Positions 50,407-59,651 are shown, counted from the stretch's first letter. The stretch: DNA of 64,000 bases from Paraperibacillus esterisolvens (GCF_046237625.1 NZ_CP143545.1:620001-684000); one strand, 5' to 3'. A program made the numbers and translations. Notes: a model not told the origin generated them from the letters alone.

Positions 50407-51354
50407 TTAATGATTGTGTTCGGAATGGCCTTTAGGTTCTTTTGATTTTTCTTCTTCGTGTTCACCTTTTTTGCCATCCTCGGAAGTTTCATCCGAATTC
50501 CCGTGTCCGCCGTGATCATGTCCGCCATTTGCCGGTGTAGGCGGCGGGCTGAATTCCAGGTGGGTTCCGGTATAAGTGGATCTTCCCAGATGGCCAGGTT
50601 CAAGCAATTTATCAAATTTTTCTTCTGTCAGCGGCTTGGCAGTCGCTTTTACTTCATCAACCCACTCCTGATACTCAGCAGGTTTCATAGCCTGGACATC
50701 AAATGTGTTTTCAGCGAATCCTTTCCCGCTGAAGTTAGCATTCCTTCCCATATATTCTCCGGGAACATCAGCTGCCAGGTGAAGGGTGTTGACCATGTCG
50801 CTCATCGCGTATTTCTGGCCGCCAAGCTGCGGTATCCAGAAGCTTGTAATAGGTCCGTATGAATACAGCTTGAATTCAAGCGGACGGTCAGTGGGTATAT
50901 TTAAATAGTTTACCGTTTCGATATTTTCTTCAGGATAGCTGAAATGCCATTTCCAATCGGAAGATGCTGCATAAACAACCAATGGCTTTTCGTCTTCATA
51001 GCCTTTTGGTTTAGCTTCGACTTCATAGTTGGATTTTACAGACATAATGGAAAGCACTGTAACGATTACAATTGGAATTCCGATACAGATTGCTTCAACC
51101 AGGACGCTGCTTTTGATATGCGGCGGCTCGTAATCTTTGCTTTGCTTAGACGCACGAAACTTAATGAGCATATATACAAGAATTCCAAATACAACCAATA
51201 CAATAAACAGCATGATCCAGGTTGAAATGATGATATCATCTGCCTGAATTTTAGCCATCGGTCCTTTAGGATCGAGAACAATCATCTGCTCACAGCCTGC
51301 CAGCATGGAGATTGCAGCAAAGGCGAGAGTTAATACAGCCCATTTTATTTTCAT
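50407..51354 (-). CDS. qoxA: Cytochrome aa3-600 quinol oxidase subunit II, with His-rich tail
   Basis: A 315-residue lipoprotein precursor (lipobox Cys in ISMLAGCEQM, about residue 21) with two membrane helices (about 40-65 and 88-110) and a periplasm-facing cupredoxin domain (DWKWHFSYPEENIETVNYLNIPTDRPLEFKLYSYGPITSFWIPQLGGQKYAMSDMVN). The copper-A Cys and Met ligands are absent, as expected for a quinol oxidase. Residues from about 275 to the end form a tail with repeated His, Asp, Glu and Lys (GGHDHGGHGNSDETSEDGKKGEHEEE), which most QoxA proteins have only in shorter form. It might bind copper or iron. It is the first gene of the operon. Confidence 0.95.
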   Translation of the reverse strand: MKIKWAVLTLAFAAISMLAGCEQMIVLDPKGPMAKIQADDIIISTWIMLFIVLVVFGILVYMLIKFRASKQSKDYEPPHIKSSVLVEAICIGIPIVIVTVLSIMSVKSNYEVEAKPKGYEDEKPLVVYAASSDWKWHFSYPEENIETVNYLNIPTDRPLEFKLYSYGPITSFWIPQLGGQKYAMSDMVNTLHLAADVPGEYMGRNANFSGKGFAENTFDVQAMKPAEYQEWVDEVKATAKPLTEEKFDKLLEPGHLGRSTYTGTHLEFSPPPTPANGGHDHGGHGNSDETSEDGKKGEHEEEKSKEPKGHSEHNH

Positions 51355-51646
51355 GTTGTACCCCTTTCTTCCTTTTAAAATCTTAAAGGCTTGCAGTGAA
51401 AGTTTGTTAATGATTTCACATACTTTGTTTTTTCCCTGGGCATACTATTTCAAGAAACCAAGCCGGCTCTCGTTCAGCTATAAAAACGTGTATATAGCAG
51501 GTTCCAGGAAAGTGCAATTAGGATCCTGTAATTTTTAGAAAAAAAAACAAGTTTAGCATAATTGCAATAGCGGAATAGTGTTAATACATTCACATACTCC
51601 CTATACATATATTAGTAATTTTCTAGCAGAATAACAACTCATAAAT

Positions 51647-51735
51647 AGTGACAAATTCGTGAAGGTTCTTGCCTATCATGGTATTAAAAGGATATCCTGT
51701 GACAGAACTGTGAAAGGTGTGACAAATGTGTGAAC
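51647..51735. promoter_or_regulatory. Phased TGTGA direct repeats upstream of qoxA / sip
   Basis: TGTGA starts at 51698, 51709, 51718 and 51729 (spacing 11, 9, 11). Similar GTGACA and CGTGAAG lie at about 51647 and 51658. This is a plausible array for a regulator with repeat sites about one helical turn apart, such as ResD, whose sites contain TGTGA. The rest of the 642-base gap between qoxA and the signal peptidase gene (51355-51996) shows no further gene. Confidence 0.35.
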
Positions 51736-51996
51736 GGAGCAGCTGTCATTTGAAAAAGAATCAATATCCACTATAATGTTATTCTGAAATAACAACATGG
51801 TTCGGAGTGATTATCCTCGTCCGGCTCTCCATGCACGACTTTATCCCATACCCTGCCTACTCCTGTACTAAAACGTAAATTTGAAAGAATCTGACCGGTA
51901 TTTCTCTCTTATTGGGCCACTATTTCTTCTGAAGCTAGACTATAATAGATCATATAGAAACCTGGGCAGCATGGCGGCCCAGAGGAGGGAAATATA

Positions 51997-52542
51997 ATGA
52001 AAAAGTACAGCCGGGAAATCCTGGCATGGCTGAGGGCCATCTTGATAGCCGCCGGTATTGCATTTATCTGCAGGCAATTTCTTTTTTCTCCCATTACCGT
52101 TTATGGTGAATCTATGTCGCCTGCTTTCGAAGACAAAAACAGGATCATTGTCAGCAAGCTGAGCCGCATCGATCACTTTGACAACATTGTGTTTCATGCC
52201 CCTGATGCAGATGATAACTATATAAAAAGGGTGATCGGCCTGCCAGGGGACAGGATCTCTGTTGTGGATGATGTTCTCTACATAAATGGCAGGAAATATA
52301 AGGAGCCCTATCTTAAGGAAAACAAATCGGAGCTGCCGCCTGGCATAAAGCTTACGGGTGACTTTACCCTGCAAGAGACGACCGGAAAAGCCAGGGTTCC
52401 AGAAGGGTGTTTATTTGTTATGGGCGATAACCGCTTAAGGAGCAGTGACAGCCGAAGATATGGTTTTATCCGCATGGATTCAGTAATAGGGGAAGTGAAA
52501 TTCCGGTTCTCTCCGCTCAGGGATGCCGGTATTCCTAAATAA
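51997..52542 (+). CDS. Type I signal peptidase (SipS/SipT-like)
   Basis: A 181-residue membrane-bound serine/lysine protease with an N-terminal anchor (ILAWLRAILIAAGIAFICRQF, about 8-28). Box B is FSPITVYGESMSPAF, with the catalytic Ser39; the general-base Lys is in YIKRVIGLPGD (about 79); box E is FVMGDNRLRSSDSRRYGFI (about 145). It removes signal peptides from exported proteins such as the M14 peptidase precursor in this window. Its length matches SipS-type enzymes. GAGGAGGG is seven bases before the ATG. A TATAAT lies at about 51939. Confidence 0.92.
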   Translation: MKKYSREILAWLRAILIAAGIAFICRQFLFSPITVYGESMSPAFEDKNRIIVSKLSRIDHFDNIVFHAPDADDNYIKRVIGLPGDRISVVDDVLYINGRKYKEPYLKENKSELPPGIKLTGDFTLQETTGKARVPEGCLFVMGDNRLRSSDSRRYGFIRMDSVIGEVKFRFSPLRDAGIPK

Positions 52543-52572
52543 AGGAGACGCCTCACAGGCGTCTCCTTTCAT
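52541..52572. terminator. Bidirectional terminator
   Basis: AAAGGAGACGCC (52541-52552) pairs perfectly with GGCGTCTCCTTT (52558-52569) between convergent genes. Confidence 0.95.
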
Positions 52573-52573
52573 T

Positions 52574-54613
52574 TTATTCTGCTTTTTTAACATCAACCTT
52601 GCCGGAAAAGAATACAGCCCCTCCGCCCATATCTGCTATTCGGTCAGGTGTAAGGGAGTTGACGAGCTGGTTTGTGCCAGGAATATCTGACCATAGCCCG
52701 AGGGATACAACAGCGCCGGGAAGAACGTCTTGGCCGACCGACACAGTCAGTGTGCATTCACCGCGCCCGTTCCATAAAACGATTTTGTCGCCGTCTTCAA
52801 TGCCCCTCTGAACCGCATCATCTCTATGCATATAGAGGAGAGGGACTTTCTCAAAACCGATATGCCTTTCATTGTTAGAGAAAGTTGAATTGAGAAAGTT
52901 ATGGTTCGGTGCCGGTACGAACAAGAGGGGGAAGGACTCCTCGGGAAGGGGCATATAAGTCGGCAGGGCGGGATACCCGTCCCGTTCCATTTTCCTTGAG
53001 TACAATTCAATCCTGCCGCTCGGTGTCGGAAGGGTTTCCGGGAAGATTCCCCTGCGGTCAGCTTTAATATATGGCTGTTTGGAAAGCGCCTCATAGCTGA
53101 TGTGCTGTACATGAGGGTTATCCGGATTATCAAGGGCCTGCCGGATCAATTCTTCATCTGTTTCCTGGAGACAGTCATCATTAAATCCCATTCCCCGGGA
53201 GAGCAGGCGAAAGACCTCAGTGTTGGATTTTGATTCGTAATACGGATGCACAACCGGCTTTTGCAGCTGGATATAATGATGCCAGTATGATGTGTAAAAG
53301 TCCGTATTTTCAAATGAGGAAGCAGCAGGAAGAATGATGTCGGCGTACAGGGCAGTTTCAGTTAAGAACAGATCGTGCACTACTGTGAATAGATCCTCGC
53401 GCAAAAGCCCTTCTCTTACCTTATTTCCTTCCGGGGCCACAACTGCGGGGTTTGAGCTGTAAACAAAAAGAGAGTGGATCCGGGGCCCTGAGGCCTCAAG
53501 GAGGGCCTTTCCGATTGCGTTCATATTGATACTGCGGGTCTTTTTTTTCATTAATTCCGGTCTCTGAAGAGCACGGCTGTTGTGTGCAAGGAAAGCAGAG
53601 TTGCCTTTGATCGCACCGCCGCCCTTCTTCAGCCACTGCCCGGTCAGGGCGGGCAGGCAGGAGATGGTACGGATACACATGCCGCCGTTATCATGGTGCT
53701 GAGGGCCGTTACCGATCCGGATAAATGAAGGCGAGGTGCTGCCGTACATGCGTGCAAGCTTATAGATATCCTCAGCGGGCACCCCCGTAATGGCGGATAC
53801 AGATTCGGGATCGTACTGCCGGACGTGGTCCTTTAAATCCTTCCAGCCCACCGTGTATTGTTCAAGGAATTCTATGTCACAAAGCCCTTCTTTAAACAAG
53901 AGGTGCATGATGCCGAGGGCAAGAGCGGCGTCGGTGCCCGGCAGGATGGGAATGAACCAGTCTGCCCACTTGGCTGTCCGGTTCCTGTGTACATCGATCA
54001 CTACAATCTTTGCCCCGTTTTTGCGGGCTTTTTGGGCAAGGGTGACCTGGTGCATGTTTGTGCTGACCGCATTTACTCCCCAGAAGATGAAGAGTTTGGC
54101 ATGGACGGTTTCCTCCGGGTCAGTACCAATGCTGCCGCCCATTGTATAGGTATAGCCGGCTGCTCCTGCCGAGTTACAGATAGACCGCTCTAAGCTGCTG
54201 GCTCCCAGTCTATTGAAAAAACGCCGGTCCATTCCCTCTGCGCTCAGATTCCCCATATTTCCATAAAAGCTGTAAGGAAGAATGCTTTCAGAACCGTGGT
54301 CCTCCATCAATTCCTGCCATTTGCCGGTGATGGATTGTATAGCTTCTTCCCAGGAAATTCTCTCGAATTGCCCTGAACCTTTTGGACCAGTCCGCCTAAG
54401 CGGGTGCTTCAGCCGCTTCTCATCATATAAACGGTGCGGCATATTTCGGACCTTATTACAGATATGACCCTCTGTCACAGGGTGATCCGGATCACCTTCG
54501 ACTTTCACAATGCGTCCGCCCGCCTTATGCAGCAGCAGCCCGCACTGATCCGGACAATCGAGTGGACATACTGATGAAAATACACCTTCCTCCTGATCAA
54601 CATAATTTTTCAT
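52574..54613 (-). CDS. Molybdopterin-dependent oxidoreductase (formate-dehydrogenase / DMSO-reductase family)
   Basis: A 679-residue enzyme resembling B. subtilis YoaE. An N-terminal [4Fe-4S] site is CPLDCPDQCGLL followed by HICNK (about residues 16-53). The molybdopterin domains follow: ISWEEAIQSITGKWQELM, then SICNSAGAAGYTYTMGGSIGTDPEETVHAKLFIFWGVNAVSTN, and RIGNGPQHHDNGGMCIRTI. The residue at the molybdenum site is probably Ser (RSICNSAGAAG), which would suggest the DMSO-reductase type rather than a Cys/Sec formate dehydrogenase. There is no twin-arginine signal, so it is cytoplasmic. It is monocistronic, with no electron-transfer subunit nearby. AAGGAGG is five bases before the ATG and is preceded by the hairpin motif at 54632. 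Confidence 0.85.
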   Translation of the reverse strand: MKNYVDQEEGVFSSVCPLDCPDQCGLLLHKAGGRIVKVEGDPDHPVTEGHICNKVRNMPHRLYDEKRLKHPLRRTGPKGSGQFERISWEEAIQSITGKWQELMEDHGSESILPYSFYGNMGNLSAEGMDRRFFNRLGASSLERSICNSAGAAGYTYTMGGSIGTDPEETVHAKLFIFWGVNAVSTNMHQVTLAQKARKNGAKIVVIDVHRNRTAKWADWFIPILPGTDAALALGIMHLLFKEGLCDIEFLEQYTVGWKDLKDHVRQYDPESVSAITGVPAEDIYKLARMYGSTSPSFIRIGNGPQHHDNGGMCIRTISCLPALTGQWLKKGGGAIKGNSAFLAHNSRALQRPELMKKKTRSINMNAIGKALLEASGPRIHSLFVYSSNPAVVAPEGNKVREGLLREDLFTVVHDLFLTETALYADIILPAASSFENTDFYTSYWHHYIQLQKPVVHPYYESKSNTEVFRLLSRGMGFNDDCLQETDEELIRQALDNPDNPHVQHISYEALSKQPYIKADRRGIFPETLPTPSGRIELYSRKMERDGYPALPTYMPLPEESFPLLFVPAPNHNFLNSTFSNNERHIGFEKVPLLYMHRDDAVQRGIEDGDKIVLWNGRGECTLTVSVGQDVLPGAVVSLGLWSDIPGTNQLVNSLTPDRIADMGGGAVFFSGKVDVKKAE

Positions 54614-54631
54614 CGCTGCCTCCTTGTTTTT

Positions 54632-54654
54632 GGGGGGACTGACCCCATTTCCCG
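54632..54654 (-). promoter_or_regulatory. CGGGAAAT + G4/C4 hairpin before a ribosome binding site (copy 2)
   Basis: On the minus strand CGGGAAAT (complement of 54647-54654) is followed by GGGG-TCAGT-CCCCCC, then eight bases and the AAGGAGG of the oxidoreductase. A further GGGGGACTGTCCCC lies at 54709-54724 within the same 195-base gap. Confidence 0.6.
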
Positions 54655-54808
54655 ATTACTTCCCTGAATAGCCCGGTGGATGGCACACCTGGCACCAAAT
54701 TGGTTGTCAGGGGGACTGTCCCCATCATAAGGGATGGGGCATATTCCAGCAAGATGCAAATGACTTAAAATGGTACAGTTTTACTGATAATCCAATAAGG
54801 TTCTTCTG

Positions 54809-55777
54809 TTATACTGTGCTGTCGGCCAGCCGCGTTCGTGCCGCTATTACTTCGTGTATCAGCAGGGCCGCCAATTTAACGGTCCGCCCGTCTTCATCAA
54901 GGCGAGGATTCACCTCGGCGATGTCAAAGCTTCTTACTCTGGGATGGGCAGCCAGCCGCCTGATCAGGGACCGGACCAACTTAGGGTGGAGCCCGAATGG
55001 AGAGGGAGCGCTCACACCTGGGGCATGTGCTGCCTCCAGGACATCACAGCAAAGAGTCAGCATGCAGTCCGCTTTGTCATCCATGAATTCCTCAAGCTTT
55101 TTCAGGCAGCCTTTGAGTGTATGTTCTGTCAGATCTTCTTCTAAAATATAGGATGTGCGATATTTTCGTGCTGTTTCAAACAAATACCCGGTATTGCCCG
55201 CAGGCTGGATGCCGGTACAAAAATACCCGGCTTCACTGTTTCGGTCAAGAATCTGGCGGAACATGGTGCCGGATGACGTTTCCTGTTCATAGGGACGCAT
55301 GTCAAAATGTGCATCGATATTGACGATTCCGACAGACGGCATCTCGTTCAGGCTGTCTTCATACCCCAGGTAATGCCCAAACGCCACCTCATGGCCGCCT
55401 CCGAGGATAATGGGGAAGATGCCTTCCGCAAACAGCCTGGAAACAGCACGTCCCAGCTCTCCCTGTGCTTCTTCAAGCCCGCCTCCCTCACAGACAATGC
55501 TTCCGAAATCAATCAGCCTGGCTCCTGAAGGCAGGGGGAGGGCAGCCAGACCTTTCCTTAGTTCGTCGGGAGCGAGACAACTGCCGGTGCGCCCTTTATT
55601 TCTCCTGACTCCCTCATCACTTTTAAAGCCAATGATTCCAATCGCACCAGGCTTCGAGAAACCGGCCGGCTGAAAAACATTCATGAATTCCACAGCCTGA
55701 TGCAGGCGGAAAGCGTTAAGGTTCTCTGTACTGTCCACACGCCCAGTCCACATATGTGGCTCACTCAACTCATACAT
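54809..55777 (-). CDS. hutG: Formimidoylglutamase / arginase-family ureohydrolase
   Basis: A 322-residue ureohydrolase-fold protein. Manganese-site motifs are ILGGGHEVAFGHYLG (His), VNIDAHFDMRPYEQETSSGTMFRQIL (Asp, His, Asp) and TLCCDVLEAAHAPGVSAPSPFGL. In the last, the first Asp of the usual D-x-D pair appears as Cys. The APGVSAP context and the DFGS.V..GGGL region indicate HutG, which hydrolyses formiminoglutamate to glutamate and formamide in histidine breakdown. No other hut gene is near. AAGGAAGG precedes the ATG, and a CodY-like box lies about 20 bases upstream. Confidence 0.8.
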   Translation of the reverse strand: MYELSEPHMWTGRVDSTENLNAFRLHQAVEFMNVFQPAGFSKPGAIGIIGFKSDEGVRRNKGRTGSCLAPDELRKGLAALPLPSGARLIDFGSIVCEGGGLEEAQGELGRAVSRLFAEGIFPIILGGGHEVAFGHYLGYEDSLNEMPSVGIVNIDAHFDMRPYEQETSSGTMFRQILDRNSEAGYFCTGIQPAGNTGYLFETARKYRTSYILEEDLTEHTLKGCLKKLEEFMDDKADCMLTLCCDVLEAAHAPGVSAPSPFGLHPKLVRSLIRRLAAHPRVRSFDIAEVNPRLDEDGRTVKLAALLIHEVIAARTRLADSTV

Positions 55778-55798
55778 GGTATCCTTCCTTTATATTGA

Positions 55799-55813
55799 AA
55801 TTTTTAGATAATT
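55799..55813. promoter_or_regulatory. Possible CodY box upstream of hutG
   Basis: AATTTTTAGATAATT matches the CodY consensus at 13 of 15 positions and lies 21 bases before hutG. Histidine utilisation is repressed by CodY in B. subtilis. The match is AT-rich and may be fortuitous. Confidence 0.4.
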
Positions 55814-55940
55814 AAGTTCATTTAAATTATAAGCCTAAGACGTGCCATTCTCCAGCGGGGCAGGGACCCGTTCCGTAAGATGAATTTGGGAAAAGGCTCA
55901 GTCCCCATATGGATTGCAGCATTGGCGCGGCTGAAAGGCT

Positions 55941-55963
55941 CGGGAAATAGGGGGCTGTTCCCC
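55941..55963 (+). promoter_or_regulatory. CGGGAAAT + G/C hairpin before a ribosome binding site (copy 3)
   Basis: CGGGAAAT (55941-55948) is followed by AGGGGGCTGTTCCCC and then ATTTT and AGGAGG (55969-55974) of the ABC exporter gene. A partial related string, CAGTCCCCATATGG, occurs at about 55899. Confidence 0.55.
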
Positions 55964-55982
55964 ATTTTAGGAGGCCTTTTTT

Positions 55983-57713
55983 ATGCGAAGGATGTTTGGG
56001 TTTTTGAGGAGGTACCGTCTGCCTGCAGGGGTGGCGCTTGTTTTTATGCTGGTGGAGCTGGCTGTGGAGCTGTGGCAGCCTTTGATTATTTCTAAGATTG
56101 TGGATGATGGTGTTATAGCTGGTGAGATGGGGGTGATTGCAAAATGGGGCGGTGTGCTGCTGGCTGTTTCAATATTTGCCTTCATTGGGGGAATCATTAA
56201 TTCCTTTTATGCCTCTCATGTGAGCCAGAGCTTTGCGTATGACGTGAGGCGGGAGGTCTTCAGCAGAATTCAGTCCTTCTCGTTTGAAAGTTTCAGCAGG
56301 TTTCCGGCTTCTTCCCTGATTACCAGGATGACTAATGATGTGACTCAGGTACAGAATACAGTGTTCATGGCCCTGCGCATCATGCTCCGGGCACCGCTTT
56401 TGATCATCGGCAGTACCATCATGGCTTTTATGGTGAATGCTAAACTGGCCCTCGTGCTGGCTGCGGTGATTCCGCTTCTTATGATATTCCTCGGCTGGGT
56501 GATGAATAAAGGAGGAACTCTCTTTAAAACCGTCCAGGTCAGGCTGGACCGGGTAAATAGTGTGATGAGGGAAAACCTCACAGCTATCAGACTGATCAAG
56601 GCGTTTCTCAGACGGGATTACGAAGAGGGACGCTTTGGGAAGGCGAACATGGATCTGAAAGGTCAAACCGTCCATTCCCTCCGAATCATGGAGACTGTAA
56701 ACCCTCTTTTGCTGCTGTTTATGAATATCTGTGTGATTGGGATCCTCTGGGCAGGAAGCGATCTGATCCAGGGAAACGGGGCAAAAGTCGGGGAGGTGGT
56801 GGCCATTGTTAACTATACAGCTAGAATCACATCCGCCTTTTCGCCATTATCTTTTATAATTGCGGCTTTCTCCCGGGCACGGGCATCGGCAGCCAGAATT
56901 ACAGAGGTCCTTGATATGGATGACCCGATGATTGATGGAACTGGCACAAATCCAGCCCGCGGTTTAATACAGGGTGAAGTCGAGTTCCAGTCAGTCAGCT
57001 TTGCCTATCCGGAAACGTCAGAACATGTGCTCCACGGCATCAGCTTCAAGGTTAAGGCGGGCGAGACTGCTGCCATCCTAGGAGCCACCGGATCCGGCAA
57101 GACAACCCTGTTCCAGCTGATTCCCCGCCTATACGATGCATCAGGGGGAGATGTCCTCATCGATGGAAAACCGATCCGCACCTTCAGACTTTCCGAATTA
57201 AGGAGTCTAATCGGCTATGTACCGCAGGAAGCCCTGCTGTTCACAGGGACGGTAAAAGATAATATAGCGTGGGGGAAGGAAAACGCCTCCCAGGAGGAAA
57301 TCATTAAGGCAGCCAGGGCTGCCCAGATCCATGAAACCATCATGAAGCTGCCTCTGCAATATGATGCAGTAATCGGCCAAAAAGGTGTCAATTTATCAGG
57401 CGGCCAAAAGCAGAGACTCTCGATTGCCCGTGCTCTTGTGAGGACTCCGAAGATCCTGATGCTCGATGACAGTACAAGCGCACTTGACCTGAAAACGGAG
57501 GCAGCCTTGTTTCAGGCGCTGGAGGAGTACCGCTGCACCACATTCATCATTACGCAGAAAATCAGTACAGCCATGGAGGCAGATACAATCCTGCTGCTTG
57601 AGGATGGCGCACTGCTTGCAGCAGGAAATCATGAAACACTTCTAAGAAAATCGCCCCTTTATTTAAAAATCTACCAATCACAGTTTGAAGGAGGGCAGGA
57701 GGAAATATGCTAG
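55983..57713 (+). CDS. Heterodimeric ABC exporter, BmrC-like half (degenerate catalytic site)
   Basis: A 576-residue fused half-transporter with six membrane helices (about 15-310) and a C-terminal ATPase. Walker A GATGSGKTT and signature LSGGQKQRLSIARA are canonical, but Walker B is LMLDDSTSALD, with Asp in place of the catalytic Glu, and the switch His is Gln (FIITQKIST). This asymmetry is that of B. subtilis BmrC (YheI), which pairs with BmrD to export drugs. It overlaps the next gene by seven bases. AGGAGG is eight bases before ATG 55983, followed by TTTTTT. No BmrB-like leader peptide was found. Confidence 0.9.
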   Translation: MRRMFGFLRRYRLPAGVALVFMLVELAVELWQPLIISKIVDDGVIAGEMGVIAKWGGVLLAVSIFAFIGGIINSFYASHVSQSFAYDVRREVFSRIQSFSFESFSRFPASSLITRMTNDVTQVQNTVFMALRIMLRAPLLIIGSTIMAFMVNAKLALVLAAVIPLLMIFLGWVMNKGGTLFKTVQVRLDRVNSVMRENLTAIRLIKAFLRRDYEEGRFGKANMDLKGQTVHSLRIMETVNPLLLLFMNICVIGILWAGSDLIQGNGAKVGEVVAIVNYTARITSAFSPLSFIIAAFSRARASAARITEVLDMDDPMIDGTGTNPARGLIQGEVEFQSVSFAYPETSEHVLHGISFKVKAGETAAILGATGSGKTTLFQLIPRLYDASGGDVLIDGKPIRTFRLSELRSLIGYVPQEALLFTGTVKDNIAWGKENASQEEIIKAARAAQIHETIMKLPLQYDAVIGQKGVNLSGGQKQRLSIARALVRTPKILMLDDSTSALDLKTEAALFQALEEYRCTTFIITQKISTAMEADTILLLEDGALLAAGNHETLLRKSPLYLKIYQSQFEGGQEEIC

Positions 57714-59545
57714 ATGAGCTGAAGAAGCCTTTTCAATACAAGCATGTCCTGGACCAACAAGAAATATTGAGGGAACAGCTTCCGGAAAAAAAGAAGCCGA
57801 GGGCGAAGAATCAGCAAAAAACGCTGAGGCGGCTATGGGACTATCTTGCCGGTTATAAAAACCAGCTGTTCCTGGTCATCTCCATGGTGGTCCTAAGCTC
57901 CATTTTCGGCCTGCTCGGCCCCTTCCTTGCGGGCCGTGCTGTCGACTGGTTCATCGTGACGAAGGAAAGCAGCGGTATTGCGGCCGTGCTGGCGGCTCTC
58001 TTGGTTATTTACATCCTGAACTCTGTCTCATTGTTCCTGCAGAATTACTGGATGATCGGCATTGCACAGGAAACGGTCTCCACGATGCGGGGGCAGCTGT
58101 TCGGCCACCTGCACAGGCTGCCCATCCCTTTCTTTGATAGAAGGCAGCATGGCGAGCTGATGAGCCGGGTGACCAATGATATTGAAAATGTGAGCTCCAC
58201 TTTGAACAGCTCAGTCATTCAGATCATCTCAAGTATCCTCACGCTTGCCGGCACCATATCGGTAATGCTGTATCTCAGTCCGCTCTTGACCTTTCTTACT
58301 TTGATCATCATTCCATTAATGGCCGCGGGGATGAGGTGGATCACAAAAAGGACAGGGCGCCTGTTCAAATCCCAGCAGCGAAATCTGGGCGAGCTGAATG
58401 GTTTTATTGAAGAAATCATTTCAGGGCAAAGGATCGTCAAAACTTTCTCGCAGGAACGACGGGTCATGGATGAGCTGATGATTAAAAATGAGAGGCTGAA
58501 AAGAGCAGGATTCTGGGCCTCCTGCTATTCAGGATTCATTCCTAAACTGATGAATGGCCTTAATAATCTAAGCTTTACCGTTATTGCAGGGATAGGCGGA
58601 TATCTGGCCTATATGGGACATATCACAATAGGAACCATCGTGATTTTTGCTGAATATTCACGGCAATTCACCCGGCCTCTCAACGATCTTGCCAACCAGT
58701 TTAACACGGTCCTTTCTGCGATTGCTGGGGCGGAGCGGGTATTTGATATCTTGGATGAGCAAGAAGAAGCTTCTGATGAAAAAAATACCATTCAGCTGAC
58801 AGAGATCAAAGGTGAAGTAGAGTTCAAGGACGTTTCATTTTCCTACAGCAGTGAAGGCACCACGGTCGAGCATATCACCTTCAGGGCTGCACCCGGTGAG
58901 ACGGTCGCCCTTGCCGGCGCGACAGGCGCTGGAAAAACCACCATCATCAACCTCCTTTCCAGGTTTTATGATACCAATGAAGGCAGCATTTTGATTGACG
59001 GCAAGGAGTTACGCAGGATAAAAAGGGAAGAACTGCGGAGACACATGGGGTTTGTGCTCCAGGATTCCTATCTATTCCAGGGTTCTGTCCGGGATAACAT
59101 CCGCTATGGCAGGCTGGATGCCTCTGATGAGGAAGTGGAGGATGCGGCAAGGCTTGCCAACGCCCATTCCTTTATCCAAAAACTCCCCGGAAAGTATGAT
59201 GCTGTCCTCAAACAGGACGGAGGAGGGATCAGCCAGGGCCAGAAGCAGCTGCTGTCCATCGCAAGGGCTATCCTCGCAGATCCGTCAATTCTGATTCTGG
59301 ATGAGGCTACGAGCAGCATAGATACCATAACCGAAATTAAGATTCAGGAAGCGCTGCAAAGGCTGATGAAAGGCAGGACAAGTTTCGTGATCGCGCATAG
59401 ACTGAACACAATCCAGCAGGCAGACCAGATCATCGTGCTGAACGAAGGCCGCATCATTGAAAAAGGTTCACATGAAGAACTGCTGGGGCAAAAAGGTTAT
59501 TACCACAACCTTTTCAGCAGCCAGCTGCAAAAGATGAATGCGTGA
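57707..59545 (+). CDS. Heterodimeric ABC exporter, BmrD-like half
   Basis: A 612-residue half-transporter. An extra N-terminal cytosolic segment (KKPFQYKHVLDQQEILREQLPEKKKPRAKNQQ) precedes the membrane domain (about 50-340). The ATPase has Walker A GATGAGKTTI, Walker B ILILDEATSSID with the catalytic Glu, and the H-loop FVIAHRLNT. Its signature reads ISQGQKQLLSIARA, SQGQ in place of SGGQ, as in BmrD (YheH). With the upstream product it forms one proper ATP site and one degenerate site. The likely role is efflux of hydrophobic compounds. Confidence 0.92.
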   Translation: MLDELKKPFQYKHVLDQQEILREQLPEKKKPRAKNQQKTLRRLWDYLAGYKNQLFLVISMVVLSSIFGLLGPFLAGRAVDWFIVTKESSGIAAVLAALLVIYILNSVSLFLQNYWMIGIAQETVSTMRGQLFGHLHRLPIPFFDRRQHGELMSRVTNDIENVSSTLNSSVIQIISSILTLAGTISVMLYLSPLLTFLTLIIIPLMAAGMRWITKRTGRLFKSQQRNLGELNGFIEEIISGQRIVKTFSQERRVMDELMIKNERLKRAGFWASCYSGFIPKLMNGLNNLSFTVIAGIGGYLAYMGHITIGTIVIFAEYSRQFTRPLNDLANQFNTVLSAIAGAERVFDILDEQEEASDEKNTIQLTEIKGEVEFKDVSFSYSSEGTTVEHITFRAAPGETVALAGATGAGKTTIINLLSRFYDTNEGSILIDGKELRRIKREELRRHMGFVLQDSYLFQGSVRDNIRYGRLDASDEEVEDAARLANAHSFIQKLPGKYDAVLKQDGGGISQGQKQLLSIARAILADPSILILDEATSSIDTITEIKIQEALQRLMKGRTSFVIAHRLNTIQQADQIIVLNEGRIIEKGSHEELLGQKGYYHNLFSSQLQKMNA

Positions 59546-59651
59546 TTTGGGTAAAAGGACCCTTCTTTTTACAAGTAAAGGCTGCGCATATTTTTCTATG
59601 ATTGTGTTACGATAGAATTACTCAAAGCACATTAAAGGAGCAGCCAAGTAA

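Noticed and set aside
55880..56095. 71-codon open frame that could be a BmrB-like leader
   Set aside because: It has no ribosome binding site and runs into the exporter gene in another frame, with no drug-leader features.
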